Positions 34,294 through 42,308 of a stretch of DNA of 64,000 bases are shown here, in pieces. This DNA is from Erysipelotrichaceae bacterium. GTDB lineage: Bacteria > Bacillota_I > Bacilli_A > Erysipelotrichales > Erysipelotrichaceae. A program made the translations under genes and the position numbers. Within the stretch, counting starts at the first letter, position 1; the number at the start of each line of letters is the position of its first letter. Below the pieces are notes generated by a model, which was not told the DNA's origin, did no database searches, and worked only from the letters and a program-made list of their open reading frames with translations. The stretch spans positions 1-64,000 of the forward strand of contig JAFRCV010000002.1 in the NCBI GenBank assembly GCA_017404205.1, given 5' to 3'.

Positions 34294-36129
34294 TTATTTC
34301 CAAAAATCAGTTAAAGTTATGTCATCGCTTTTTGGTCTCACTATTTCCTCTTTATCAACTTTAACCAGAACAGGAACGTTTATTGCTGATCCCGTTATTA
34401 TGCATTCTCCTTGACCTAATGATGGTATTTTTGAATATGAAAATCTATCTAAAGTTGGCATGGTGTTATTTAATGCTATTAAATCTTTTTCATTTACTAT
34501 TCTATGTATAAGGTAATTATGGATTTGCGAAATAATAGTTGAAGAAATATCATAAGGCCTTTGACTACAAATTGTTAAATAAAAACCAAATTTTCTTCCC
34601 TCTTTTATCATTTCTTCAAACACCGAAAGTCGATAGTCTCTCCAATCATCTCCGACATCTTGGTGTTGAGAGTTTAATATATTGTGTGCTTCATCTATTA
34701 TTAAATGTTTTGTTCTTATAATACTCTCGTTTTTAGATACTTCATCCTTTTGATCATCATATATCATCTTTGAAAAAAGCATCGGAACCAAGCGAGTAAT
34801 TTCTTGATTCGCGTTAACTAAAGTAATAACATTCATCATTTTGTAATTTTCATTTGGCTTTTCGTTTATTTCTATCACTTTTTCTAACGAAACAATAGAA
34901 GATTCTATTCTTTTAAATAAAGGATTAATATGTTGAAGATTTGTGGATTTCCATGCTGAAACATATACTTTTTGAAATTCTAAAAAATACCTCAATTTAT
35001 TAATATCGTTTGTTTTTTCATATATATTTTCTAATTCATTTTTTATTTTATCTAGTCTTAGTGTTTCTCTACCTTCCTCGGTAATTTGTTCTCCTTCAAC
35101 AATCAAAGTACCATTATTTCTAATTTCTAACTGTCCGTATTGTAAATAGAAATGAAGCTTAATGTTTTCCAACAATTCTTCATTAACTCCTATTAAATTA
35201 GCAGCTTGACACCAATTGTCTATACTATCAGATGCTACACTTCTATGCCCGGTAATTAGCTTTTCTAGCAAACCAACTTCTAGTTTCGAAAACTGTTCCG
35301 CATTTTTTATCTCGTTAAACCTTTTTATTGCAGTTCTTAAGAATGGAACTTGTGTTGCTGGCCTCGCATCAAATAATATAGATAAGATGTCTGGATCAAA
35401 AAGATATTCTTTTTTGACTTTTAATTTATTTCCTTTTTTCGGAAATTTTGTGTTTATATTTATTACATTTATATCTTCGTTGTCTAGTCCGAATTGATTG
35501 ATGTTTGTATATTCACCATTAAAATCTATTAGAAAAAATTTTGATTTCTCTCTTATTTTTTCTTTAAAACAGCTTTTAAACAATTCAAGATACAATTTAT
35601 GTAGGGTATTAGATTTTCCGCTTCCCGTGTTCCCAAATATACCTATATGTGATGAAAAAAATCCATTAATTGGTATATTAACTGGATAGTCTTCTAAAAT
35701 AGATTTTCCAATTGTAATAAATGGTTCCTTACTTAGTATCCCATATATTTGGTTTAATTCTTGTCTTGTTGTTAAGCTGACTTTGTTTCCAATCATAGGA
35801 ACATATCTGCTAGTTACTGTAAAGGAGCCTTCTTCAATTACTCCTTTTACTTTTAGAGACACCAGTTTTCTAATTGTTTCCTTTTGGTATGTATTATCAA
35901 ACACCATTGAATTAAAACTATTTTGTTCATCAGTCACTTTTTCTGAATAAACAGTTGTGATTATTTTAATGTCGTTTTGATTGATTGTTAAAAATGCACC
36001 TACTTTTGGGCCGGTTAATAAGTCACCATTCCAAATAAAATCACTGTCATTTGTGTTATTATACATTCCAACTTTTGCAACATCTCCATCAACCTCAACT
36101 ATTACACCTATTATTTTTTGTTTATTCAC
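34294..36129 (-). CDS. HerA-like ATPase of a SIR2-HerA defence system
   Basis: 611 residues. An N-terminal HAS-barrel-like domain (about 1-150) precedes Walker A IFGNTGSGKSNTLHKL (166-173 core) and Walker B KHLIIDEAHNILN. Sensor and arginine-finger regions follow (TICSQRPYDISSTI, LIHRIVNEKDL), as in FtsK/HerA motors. It begins with GTG inside the SIR2 gene's last codons, a fixed two-gene unit. In characterised SIR2-HerA systems the ATPase forms a ring with SIR2 and phage infection triggers NAD+ loss or DNA cleavage. Confidence 0.88.
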   Translation of the reverse strand: MNKQKIIGVIVEVDGDVAKVGMYNNTNDSDFIWNGDLLTGPKVGAFLTINQNDIKIITTVYSEKVTDEQNSFNSMVFDNTYQKETIRKLVSLKVKGVIEEGSFTVTSRYVPMIGNKVSLTTRQELNQIYGILSKEPFITIGKSILEDYPVNIPINGFFSSHIGIFGNTGSGKSNTLHKLYLELFKSCFKEKIREKSKFFLIDFNGEYTNINQFGLDNEDINVININTKFPKKGNKLKVKKEYLFDPDILSILFDARPATQVPFLRTAIKRFNEIKNAEQFSKLEVGLLEKLITGHRSVASDSIDNWCQAANLIGVNEELLENIKLHFYLQYGQLEIRNNGTLIVEGEQITEEGRETLRLDKIKNELENIYEKTNDINKLRYFLEFQKVYVSAWKSTNLQHINPLFKRIESSIVSLEKVIEINEKPNENYKMMNVITLVNANQEITRLVPMLFSKMIYDDQKDEVSKNESIIRTKHLIIDEAHNILNSQHQDVGDDWRDYRLSVFEEMIKEGRKFGFYLTICSQRPYDISSTIISQIHNYLIHRIVNEKDLIALNNTMPTLDRFSYSKIPSLGQGECIITGSAINVPVLVKVDKEEIVRPKSDDITLTDFWK

Positions 36130-37078
36130 AATCAGTCTCCTTATTGTTGAGAATTAATTCAGTGAGATTAGCAATGATAAATTCTTTAATCTTTTCTCCA
36201 TCATTGGTATCTATTTCTGATGGAACAACAACCATTAAGTTGTTTTGATTATTAGGAACATCTAGGTTTTCATAAATTCGATCTTTCTCTGTTTTGCCAT
36301 CTTTGTCAGTTTTTTCATCATGGCAAAAGACAATTACTAATAATTCGGGATTTTTTAAAGCTCTTTTAACCATGGCTGCAATATGAGAATCTTGAAAAGA
36401 AAAACCAATAACTATCAACAAGGATTGTTGCTTATCTAGTTCAAATTGAAAAAGTCTAAGCATATTGTGAAAGTGATCGTTTATAAATGTTTCTGAATTT
36501 TCAACTCCAGTAGGAGGAACACCTACAAAGTTATCGGATACTTCGTTTTTTACAATAATGTGATTACCATTTCTTTCCCAATTAACTGACCCGTGGGGCT
36601 TAAATAAATTAATTGTCACTATTTCATCCAGGAAATTATCATTTAAGCCTTTATATGAAGTAGTTTTATTATAGTTAGAACTGTCTAATGTTCTTACAAA
36701 ATATCCATTTGCACCATCATTGAAAACAAATCTTTTATTATTCAAAAGACTATCTACAGATTTTTCTACAAACAAATCATAGTTAGTTGTGAATAAATTT
36801 ACTGCTTTTGGTGATTGTCTTGAATTGGACTGTTCTATTGAATCAATCATAACAGAAATAAAATCAACATAATTTTTTAATGTTTTTTTAATTGTTTCAT
36901 CATACTTGTTTTCTATTAGCTCCCTTGATACCTTTTTAACATCATCAAATAATTCGTTGTTATCCTTATAATCGCTCATAAATTTGATTGAAGGGTAAGA
37001 TACTCCTGAGCCCATCAAGATATTAACTCTTTTTGAAAAAATAAGATTTTTGAGAAATTTGCTATTAATAACAATCAC
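36122..37078 (-). CDS. SIR2-like NADase of a SIR2-HerA defence system
   Basis: About 315 residues with SIR2_2 motifs: NILMGSGVSYPSIKF (NAD loop), LFTTNYDLFVEKSVD, LFKPHGSVNWERNG (catalytic His in PHGS) and VIGFSFQDSHIAAMV. It should hydrolyse NAD+ when triggered, causing growth arrest. No ATG start exists: GTG at 37078 overlaps the AGGAGG Shine-Dalgarno, while an ATT at 37069 has ideal 8-nt spacing, so initiation is non-standard and probably weak. It overlaps herA by 8 nt. Confidence 0.88.
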   Translation of the reverse strand: MIVINSKFLKNLIFSKRVNILMGSGVSYPSIKFMSDYKDNNELFDDVKKVSRELIENKYDETIKKTLKNYVDFISVMIDSIEQSNSRQSPKAVNLFTTNYDLFVEKSVDSLLNNKRFVFNDGANGYFVRTLDSSNYNKTTSYKGLNDNFLDEIVTINLFKPHGSVNWERNGNHIIVKNEVSDNFVGVPPTGVENSETFINDHFHNMLRLFQFELDKQQSLLIVIGFSFQDSHIAAMVKRALKNPELLVIVFCHDEKTDKDGKTEKDRIYENLDVPNNQNNLMVVVPSEIDTNDGEKIKEFIIANLTELILNNKETDCE

Positions 37079-37132
37079 CTCCTCTTATATTTTATAATAC
37101 ATTGTTATTTATATGTTCACATTACATTTCTT

Positions 37133-37205
37133 TGTGATTGGAGAAGCCTGTTAAACATGCTAAAATGGTTTTAAGATTAGCACATAAGTGGCTAGTCCAA
37201 TCACA
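37133..37205 (-). ncRNA. long imperfect hairpin in the SIR2-HerA leader
   Basis: TGTGATTGGA / TCCAATCACA form the outer stem, AGCC / GGCT the middle and TGCTAA / TTAGCA the inner one, with symmetrical internal loops; total 73 nt. It lies within the predicted 200-nt leader of SIR2-HerA, 55 nt before the gene. It ends in ACCA on the plus strand but lacks a T-arm, so it is not a tRNA. Confidence 0.5.
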
Positions 37206-37245
37206 CCAAACCCGATCTGCGAAACTTATGGTTATGGTTAAGAGT

Positions 37246-37315
37246 GTTCATAGTACGTATGATTTTCCATACATATTATGAACATATTGTACATTGTATT
37301 TTTTTGTGGTGTCAA
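37246..37315 (-). promoter_or_regulatory. SIR2-HerA promoter with large inverted repeat
   Basis: Minus strand TTGACA (37310-37315), 18-nt spacer, TACAAT (37286-37291), start near 37279. A 16-bp imperfect inverted repeat (GTTCATAgTAcGTATG / CATACaTAtTATGAAC, 37246-37261 and 37268-37283) covers the start site, a likely operator, perhaps for the divergent HTH protein. Confidence 0.6.
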
Positions 37316-37348
37316 CAACCTAAAACAAGATATATTAAAGCGTAAAAT

Positions 37349-38125
37349 ATGTCTAAATATTTCCTTGATTCATTCGTAAAAGATTTAAGAGAAGAAATCG
37401 GCCTAACACAATTACAGTTTGCTGAAAAGTTAGGCGTTGGTTTTTCTACACTTAAGATGGCTGAACTTGGAACCACTTCTATTCCACAAAAAGATTTCTT
37501 AAGTGCTTTGGCAAAATATTGTAAAACAAATGAAGATGAAATATTAAAATATGTTTTATATTACGATTATTTAAATTATTTAAGAATAAACAAAGACGCT
37601 AATGCTTTAGCTTTATATACGTGTCATTTATATAATAATGGATTTAGATTAGTCGATCCTTTTATGTTTCTAAAATCTAATGCTGGTAAATTTGGATTCA
37701 ATGTTTGCAAATTTGATGAAGATCATTTTATTTCAACTTTATTACCAGCAAAATTAGAAAAACCTAATAAAGATTTAGAGATTGAGAATTTTTTAGGAAT
37801 TGGTACATGTGTTAAAAAAGGCAACAACCCTATCAAATTGATTTTATCTGTTACTTCAAAGGATTTGGTGTTTGCTGATGTTAAGAATAATCCAAACGAG
37901 TATATGATTTGTGCAGAAACGATAATAAGAAGCATATCTTCTTTATATCCTGAGTTTGATTATACAAACACGAAAATATCATTTGTTTATAGCGATGGCA
38001 AAGATGAACACAAAATTTATTTAAAAGAAAAACTATTAACAAACAATATTGATAAACGTGGTAATTTTAATTTTGTTTATGTTAATAGTGCGAAGAACAC
38101 ATTTGATGTTTTATATTATCGTTAA
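37349..38125 (+). CDS. HTH protein with novel C-terminal domain, paired with HEPN gene
   Basis: 258 residues. Residues 5-70 form an XRE-type HTH (LREEIGLTQLQFAEKLGVGFSTLKMAELGTTSIP). Residues 75-258 are a separate alpha/beta domain that I do not recognise; it includes KPNKDLEIENFLGIGTCVKK, LILSVTSKDLVFADVKNN and a charged end KDEHKIYLKEKLL. The frame ends 2 nt before the HEPN gene, so the two are co-translated. It may regulate the promoter region shared with SIR2-HerA and act as antitoxin or sensor. No SD; TATATT lies 12 nt upstream. Confidence 0.65.
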   Translation: MSKYFLDSFVKDLREEIGLTQLQFAEKLGVGFSTLKMAELGTTSIPQKDFLSALAKYCKTNEDEILKYVLYYDYLNYLRINKDANALALYTCHLYNNGFRLVDPFMFLKSNAGKFGFNVCKFDEDHFISTLLPAKLEKPNKDLEIENFLGIGTCVKKGNNPIKLILSVTSKDLVFADVKNNPNEYMICAETIIRSISSLYPEFDYTNTKISFVYSDGKDEHKIYLKEKLLTNNIDKRGNFNFVYVNSAKNTFDVLYYR

Positions 38126-38127
38126 TC

Positions 38128-39441
38128 ATGGAAAAAATTTATGGTTTTGCAACATTAAACAATACTAGTTGCCCTTTCACATATGAAGATGGAGTGGCAA
38201 CTTTTTATGCTGGTGTAAATGGCGTTCCGCTTCCAGAAAATGGTATTCATGATTTTATCGCTGTAGACTATAGCAACAAACAATATTATTTTCATTTGTC
38301 GTTGCCAATCACTTGGACAGGATATGTGATGATTGATGGAGAAGGCAAATCACAAGAATATATAAATTTTATTTATGGTGTTGACATCGACTATTATATT
38401 GAGGATTACAAACGCAATGCTCAATATTCACGATTGGATTTTAGATTCCCTGAACTTGATTATTTTATTCCATCAAAAACTTCAATTGAGGATTTGCAAA
38501 ATTGTACCTTCAAGGGCAAATACTATTCCTATTTTGATGAAGATTTTGCTTATTTAGAATCTACAATTAAGTTTAAACTTTTCACTGAAACTCATATTAA
38601 TAAAAGCATTTCTTTTAATATGCACACCGAATCCGTATTGCGTTTGTTGTTTGATGAAACTACAGATTTAAAATATGTTGTGAAACTATATAACAAGGTT
38701 GTTAATTTGTTTTCATTTATTTGTAACAGAAGAAATGTTTCTGTTGAGTCAGCAGTGTTAAATGACAAAAGTATTCTACATTGCAATAATAGGTTTGTTG
38801 AACCTTTTGAAGATGAAAATATTATTAAAAAAACTTTACCATTTAGATATTTAGAAAAAGGTTTTAGTGAACTCTTTAAATTAATTCTCAGTGATGAAAT
38901 ATCAATAAATAATATTCATTCTTCCGAAAAGAAAAAACACTTAATTGATTTAGAATATAGTCTTAGTGTTACCTCATCTTTTGAAAATTACTCAAGAAAA
39001 TGGCTACCAGAAATATCGTCTGATACTACTATTCAATGCTATAAAGAAGCTTATGATTTAATAAGCAATTATTCGCAAGAATTTACAGGCAAAAAGAAAA
39101 ATAAATTTAACCAAATTTTAAGATATTTAAATAGTCCTGAGATAAGCTTGTCTACAAAAATAATAAAAATATATTCCGGTTATAACGGTTGGGGTGGTTG
39201 TAAAGAGTATTTATCTAATTATTTTGGCGATGATATAGTCGCACTTGCTGAAAATGTAAATGAATGGCGAAATGAACTCGCTCACAACAAAAACGAATAC
39301 GCTCCTGTAAGAGAAACAATAGACGGAATATTGCTTCTTGATATCATGAATTATTGTTTAATTCTATATAAATGTGGATATTCAAAAGAAATTATTCAAT
39401 TAATTGTTGAAAAAGTTTTTAAATTAAGTAAACGGCATTAA
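38128..39441 (+). CDS. ApeA-like HEPN ribonuclease candidate
   Basis: 437 residues. The N-terminal 230 residues are beta-rich (YGFATLNNTSCPFTYEDGVA, HFHLSLPITWTG-like) as in ApeA N-terminal domains. The C-terminal 120 are helical and hold the HEPN signature RNELAH (R381-X4-H386) after NVNEWRN, with LLLDIMNYCLILYKCGY. HEPN RNases of this type cut tRNA or other RNA during abortive infection. It starts 2 nt after the HTH gene stop, without its own SD. Assignment to ApeA-like is by pattern only. Confidence 0.65.
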   Translation: MEKIYGFATLNNTSCPFTYEDGVATFYAGVNGVPLPENGIHDFIAVDYSNKQYYFHLSLPITWTGYVMIDGEGKSQEYINFIYGVDIDYYIEDYKRNAQYSRLDFRFPELDYFIPSKTSIEDLQNCTFKGKYYSYFDEDFAYLESTIKFKLFTETHINKSISFNMHTESVLRLLFDETTDLKYVVKLYNKVVNLFSFICNRRNVSVESAVLNDKSILHCNNRFVEPFEDENIIKKTLPFRYLEKGFSELFKLILSDEISINNIHSSEKKKHLIDLEYSLSVTSSFENYSRKWLPEISSDTTIQCYKEAYDLISNYSQEFTGKKKNKFNQILRYLNSPEISLSTKIIKIYSGYNGWGGCKEYLSNYFGDDIVALAENVNEWRNELAHNKNEYAPVRETIDGILLLDIMNYCLILYKCGYSKEIIQLIVEKVFKLSKRH

Positions 39442-39462
39442 TATATTTTAAATTAATGTTGC

Positions 39463-39486
39463 AATGTCCGTTTGAATGTCCGTTTA
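39463..39486 (+). repeat. two 12-bp repeats in the promoter of the AlbA_2 gene
   Basis: AATGTCCGTTTG then AATGTCCGTTTA, directly adjacent, ending 16 nt before the TATACT -10 and so covering the -35 position. A nearly inverted copy TAAACGG-CATT lies at 39429-39439. The same 12-mer occurs three times inside the gene at 40625-40660. Confidence 0.85.
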
Positions 39487-39502
39487 TCTTTTTTTTATGT
39501 GA

Positions 39503-39508
39503 TATACT
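39503..39508 (+). promoter_or_regulatory. -10 box of a probable leaderless promoter
   Basis: TATACT ends 6 nt before the ATG at 39515; no SD is present. The two 12-bp repeats occupy the -35 area. Confidence 0.6.
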
Positions 39509-39514
39509 AATAGC

Positions 39515-40843
39515 ATGAAAAAAGTAAAATATATTGAATCAGAATCTATTGAATTAAAAAGCAAAATAAGCGATTCCTTACAAAAAGATATCGTCGCATT
39601 TTTAAATTGCTCCGGTGGAAAAATATATGTTGGTGTTGATGATAATGGGAATGTGACTGGAATTAACAACATAGATAGCACGCTAAAAGAAATTGCAGAT
39701 ATTATTTCTACCGCTATTCTTCCAAATCCATCATCTTCTATAAGAAGCCATGTTTTAACTATGGACAATAAAAACATCATAGAGATAGAAATAAGCAAAG
39801 GGATAAAATCTCTTTATTATTTAAAGAAATATGGTCTTTCACCAAAAGGCTGTTTATTACGTGTCGGTACAACTTGTAGAGAAATGGAAGAAAACGAGAT
39901 TGAAAAAAGATATAAATTAAATCTTCATCAAAACGATTATTTAGTTGATACAGAATCTTATATGAATACATTAAGTTTTACTACTTTTAAAGTGTATATG
40001 ACAGAAAAAGGTTTTCATATAGATGATGCTACATTTGAATCTAATTTCAAATTTAGAACGAGTAACGGCAGATACAATTATCTAGCAGAACTTATGTCTG
40101 ATAACAACACAATCCCTTTTATAGTTGCAAGATTCCAAGGGATTGATAAAGCCACTATTAATGAAAAAACAGATTACGGATCTAGGTGCGTTCTTTCTAC
40201 AGTTGAAAGAGTATTAGCTAGAATGGATTCTGAAAACATCGTTTATTCTGATACTTCTGTTAGACCAAGAAAAGATAAAAAATTAATGGATGATTTTTCT
40301 TTGAAAGAGGCTATCATCAATGCTTTTGTTCACAACGATTGGTCTATATCTCAACCAGCTATTTATATCTATGATGATAGAGTTGAGATAATTTCTTATG
40401 GTGGTTTGCCTGTTGGTGAAACAATTGAGGATTTTTATACCGGTATTAGTCATCCAAGAAGCGATAGCTTAATGCGAATATTTTTAAACGTTGATTTAGT
40501 TGAACATACAGGACACGGTGTTCCTAATATTGTTAAAAGGTATGGCAAGGAATGCTTTAAAATCACCGATAATTACATATTAACAACTATACCGTTTGAT
40601 AAAGAAGTTATGGATAATTGCAAAAATGTCCGTTTGAATGTCCGTTTGAATGTCCGTTTGAATGATACCCAAAAACAGATATTAAAATTATTAAAAGAAA
40701 ATCCAAAATATACTGCTTTAGATTTATCAGAAAAATTGAATTTAACAAAAAAGACGATAGAAAGAAATTTTAAATTATTAAAAGAAAACAATATAATTCA
40801 ACGTGGTGGTTCAAAGCGCGATGGATATTGGATTGTTTTATAA
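39515..40843 (+). CDS. AlbA_2/Schlafen-type regulator with GHKL-like and winged-helix domains
   Basis: 442 residues: AlbA_2 domain (about 8-135: ESIELKSKISDSLQKDIVAFLNCSGGKIYVGVDD), a HATPase_c_4-type ATP-binding part (SLKEAIINAFVHNDWSI with the catalytic-box Asn, IISYGGLPVG, VEHTGHGVPNIVKRY), then the linker N-V-R-L repeated three times and a C-terminal winged helix (QKQILKLLKENPKYTALDLS). The family is widespread and often placed beside defence genes; its role is unsettled. The linker DNA matches the repeats in its own promoter. Confidence 0.8.
   Translation: MKKVKYIESESIELKSKISDSLQKDIVAFLNCSGGKIYVGVDDNGNVTGINNIDSTLKEIADIISTAILPNPSSSIRSHVLTMDNKNIIEIEISKGIKSLYYLKKYGLSPKGCLLRVGTTCREMEENEIEKRYKLNLHQNDYLVDTESYMNTLSFTTFKVYMTEKGFHIDDATFESNFKFRTSNGRYNYLAELMSDNNTIPFIVARFQGIDKATINEKTDYGSRCVLSTVERVLARMDSENIVYSDTSVRPRKDKKLMDDFSLKEAIINAFVHNDWSISQPAIYIYDDRVEIISYGGLPVGETIEDFYTGISHPRSDSLMRIFLNVDLVEHTGHGVPNIVKRYGKECFKITDNYILTTIPFDKEVMDNCKNVRLNVRLNVRLNDTQKQILKLLKENPKYTALDLSEKLNLTKKTIERNFKLLKENNIIQRGGSKRDGYWIVL
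40625..40660 (+). repeat. three 12-bp repeats encoding the N-V-R-L linker
   Basis: AATGTCCGTTTG three times in tandem, with a partial fourth (AATG). Each gives Asn-Val-Arg-Leu. Identical to the repeats at 39463-39486 in the gene's promoter. Confidence 0.9.
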
Positions 40844-40872
40844 AAGATGTTTTATGAAAAAAGGGGTTAAGC

Positions 40873-42149
40873 ATGCGCGTTGATATAAAAGGCGGAAATG
40901 GCAATATTGTATTTGATGAAAAAAACGCAGAAGCAACCAAATACCTAAGAAACACATCTTCAAAAGAAAAAATAATTCGTTTCAAAAAAGAAATTGAAAT
41001 ACTTCAAGAATTATCTAAATCATCGATTTCAAATATTGTGGAGGTACATAGTGTTAACATTGATGATAATGTTAGCAAGTGCTTTATAACAATGAAAAAT
41101 ATGATGGGAATCTTTATGATTTGTTGTCCAGAACAAAAGGCAATTTAAAATTTACAATTGCCATACTTCTTCCAATTGTAGAAACATTAAATACATTAGC
41201 AACAAGAGATGTTCCAATTTATCATAGAGATATAAAGCCAGACAATATTCTATATGAATATACTGATGGCAAAATCACTCTATTTTTAGCAGATTTTGGA
41301 TTGTGTTATCTAAAAGATGATAACGAACGATTGACAGAAGAAATCACCGCCATAGGACCCAGAATGTTTATAGCACCAGAATACGAGAAAGGCAAAGTAG
41401 AAGATGTAGATGAAAAAGGTGATATTTTCTCAATTGGCAAATTATTGTGGTTTATGATTAATGGAAACACCAATGAATATTTACCTTCTAATTTTTGGTT
41501 TTTAGATGAATATAATTTATCAAAAAAATTCAATTCTGATTGCGAAATGATAAAAGCAAATATTATTATTTCTTCATGCCTATCTAGCATACCTAGTGAA
41601 CGTAATAATTATGGCCAATTGATAACCAAAATGACTGAAGTTTTAAATGACAACATTGTAAGTGACAAAGTGCTTAAAACAAAAGAATATGAAGAGAAAA
41701 GAAAACTTGAACTTTTAGAAATAAAAGAGCAAAACAAATTATTAGTTAATTATTTCAGCATCGAGTATTTGGCTGTTCTTAAATTACTGATAGAAAAATA
41801 TAATAATTTTGATATGTTGGTTTATTTTTATAATCAATATGAATCAAAAAGAAATATAAATAATAATTTTGTAACATCTAACGTTGATAAAAACATTGAA
41901 TCTTACTTGTATTCGGGCACGTTCGACAGAATTTATATATCAATAAAATATCATAGAGCTAATGACACTGATAAATATTGTAATATTTCATTAGATTATT
42001 CGATTTCTAATGGAAAAAACGACAGTGTTAAATTTTATTATGATTCAAACAAAAATGTTTTTATAAAAACAAACGAATATAATTGTCCGTATGACAGAAA
42101 GTTCTTTTTTGAGCTTATTGAAAAGATGATTGAGAATTATATATCTTAA
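40873..42149 (+). pseudogene. serine/threonine protein kinase split by a frameshift
   Basis: Frame 1 (40873-41148) begins MRVDIKGGNGNIVFDEKNAE and contains the N-lobe with the Lys/Glu helix. After CFITMK it loses frame. Frame 2 continues YDGNLYDLLSRTKGNL, YHRDIKPDNILYEY (catalytic loop), FLADFGLCYLKDD (DFG), MFIAPEYEKGKVEDVDEKGDIFSIGKLL (APE-like). One missing A in the run at 41095-41099 (A5 instead of A6) explains the break. About 425 residues if restored, with a C-terminal domain of unknown type. Sequencing error or slippage-based on/off switching are alternatives to true loss. Confidence 0.75.
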
Positions 42150-42189
42150 ATTATTCTTTCTTATATTATTATTAAATTTTTAATTACGA

Positions 42190-42204
42190 TTTTTGACACT
42201 TTTT
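42190..42204 (+). repeat. right copy of the 15-bp direct repeat
   Basis: Identical to 34265-34279; overlaps the terminator of the kinase gene. Confidence 0.35.
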
Positions 42205-42234
42205 TGACATTTTTTGATAAAAGTGTCATTTTTG
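42194..42234 (+). terminator. intrinsic terminator of the kinase transcript
   Basis: TGACACTTTT (42194-42203) / AAAAGTGTCA (42219-42228) followed by TTTTTG. Confidence 0.6.
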
Positions 42235-42261
42235 TAACGAGTTTAAATTAATGTAAGTATT

Positions 42262-42284
42262 AAAAAACCCGCGTTATAACGGGA
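42262..42284 (-). terminator. lysS terminator
   Basis: CCCG / CGGG stem with GTTATAAC loop and TTTTTTAATA on the minus strand. Confidence 0.7.
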
Positions 42285-42308
42285 TTTAATGATTTTCTTT
42301 AATTTCTA

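Noticed and set aside
37133-37208. tRNA-like element with acceptor-type stem and ACCA end
   Set aside because: The length is close to a tRNA, but there is no T-loop GTTC motif, no D-stem and the inner loop has 13 nt; it folds as one long hairpin.
40625-40660. Short CRISPR-like array
   Set aside because: The 12-bp repeats are contiguous with no spacers and are in frame, encoding N-V-R-L. No cas gene or true array is present in the window.
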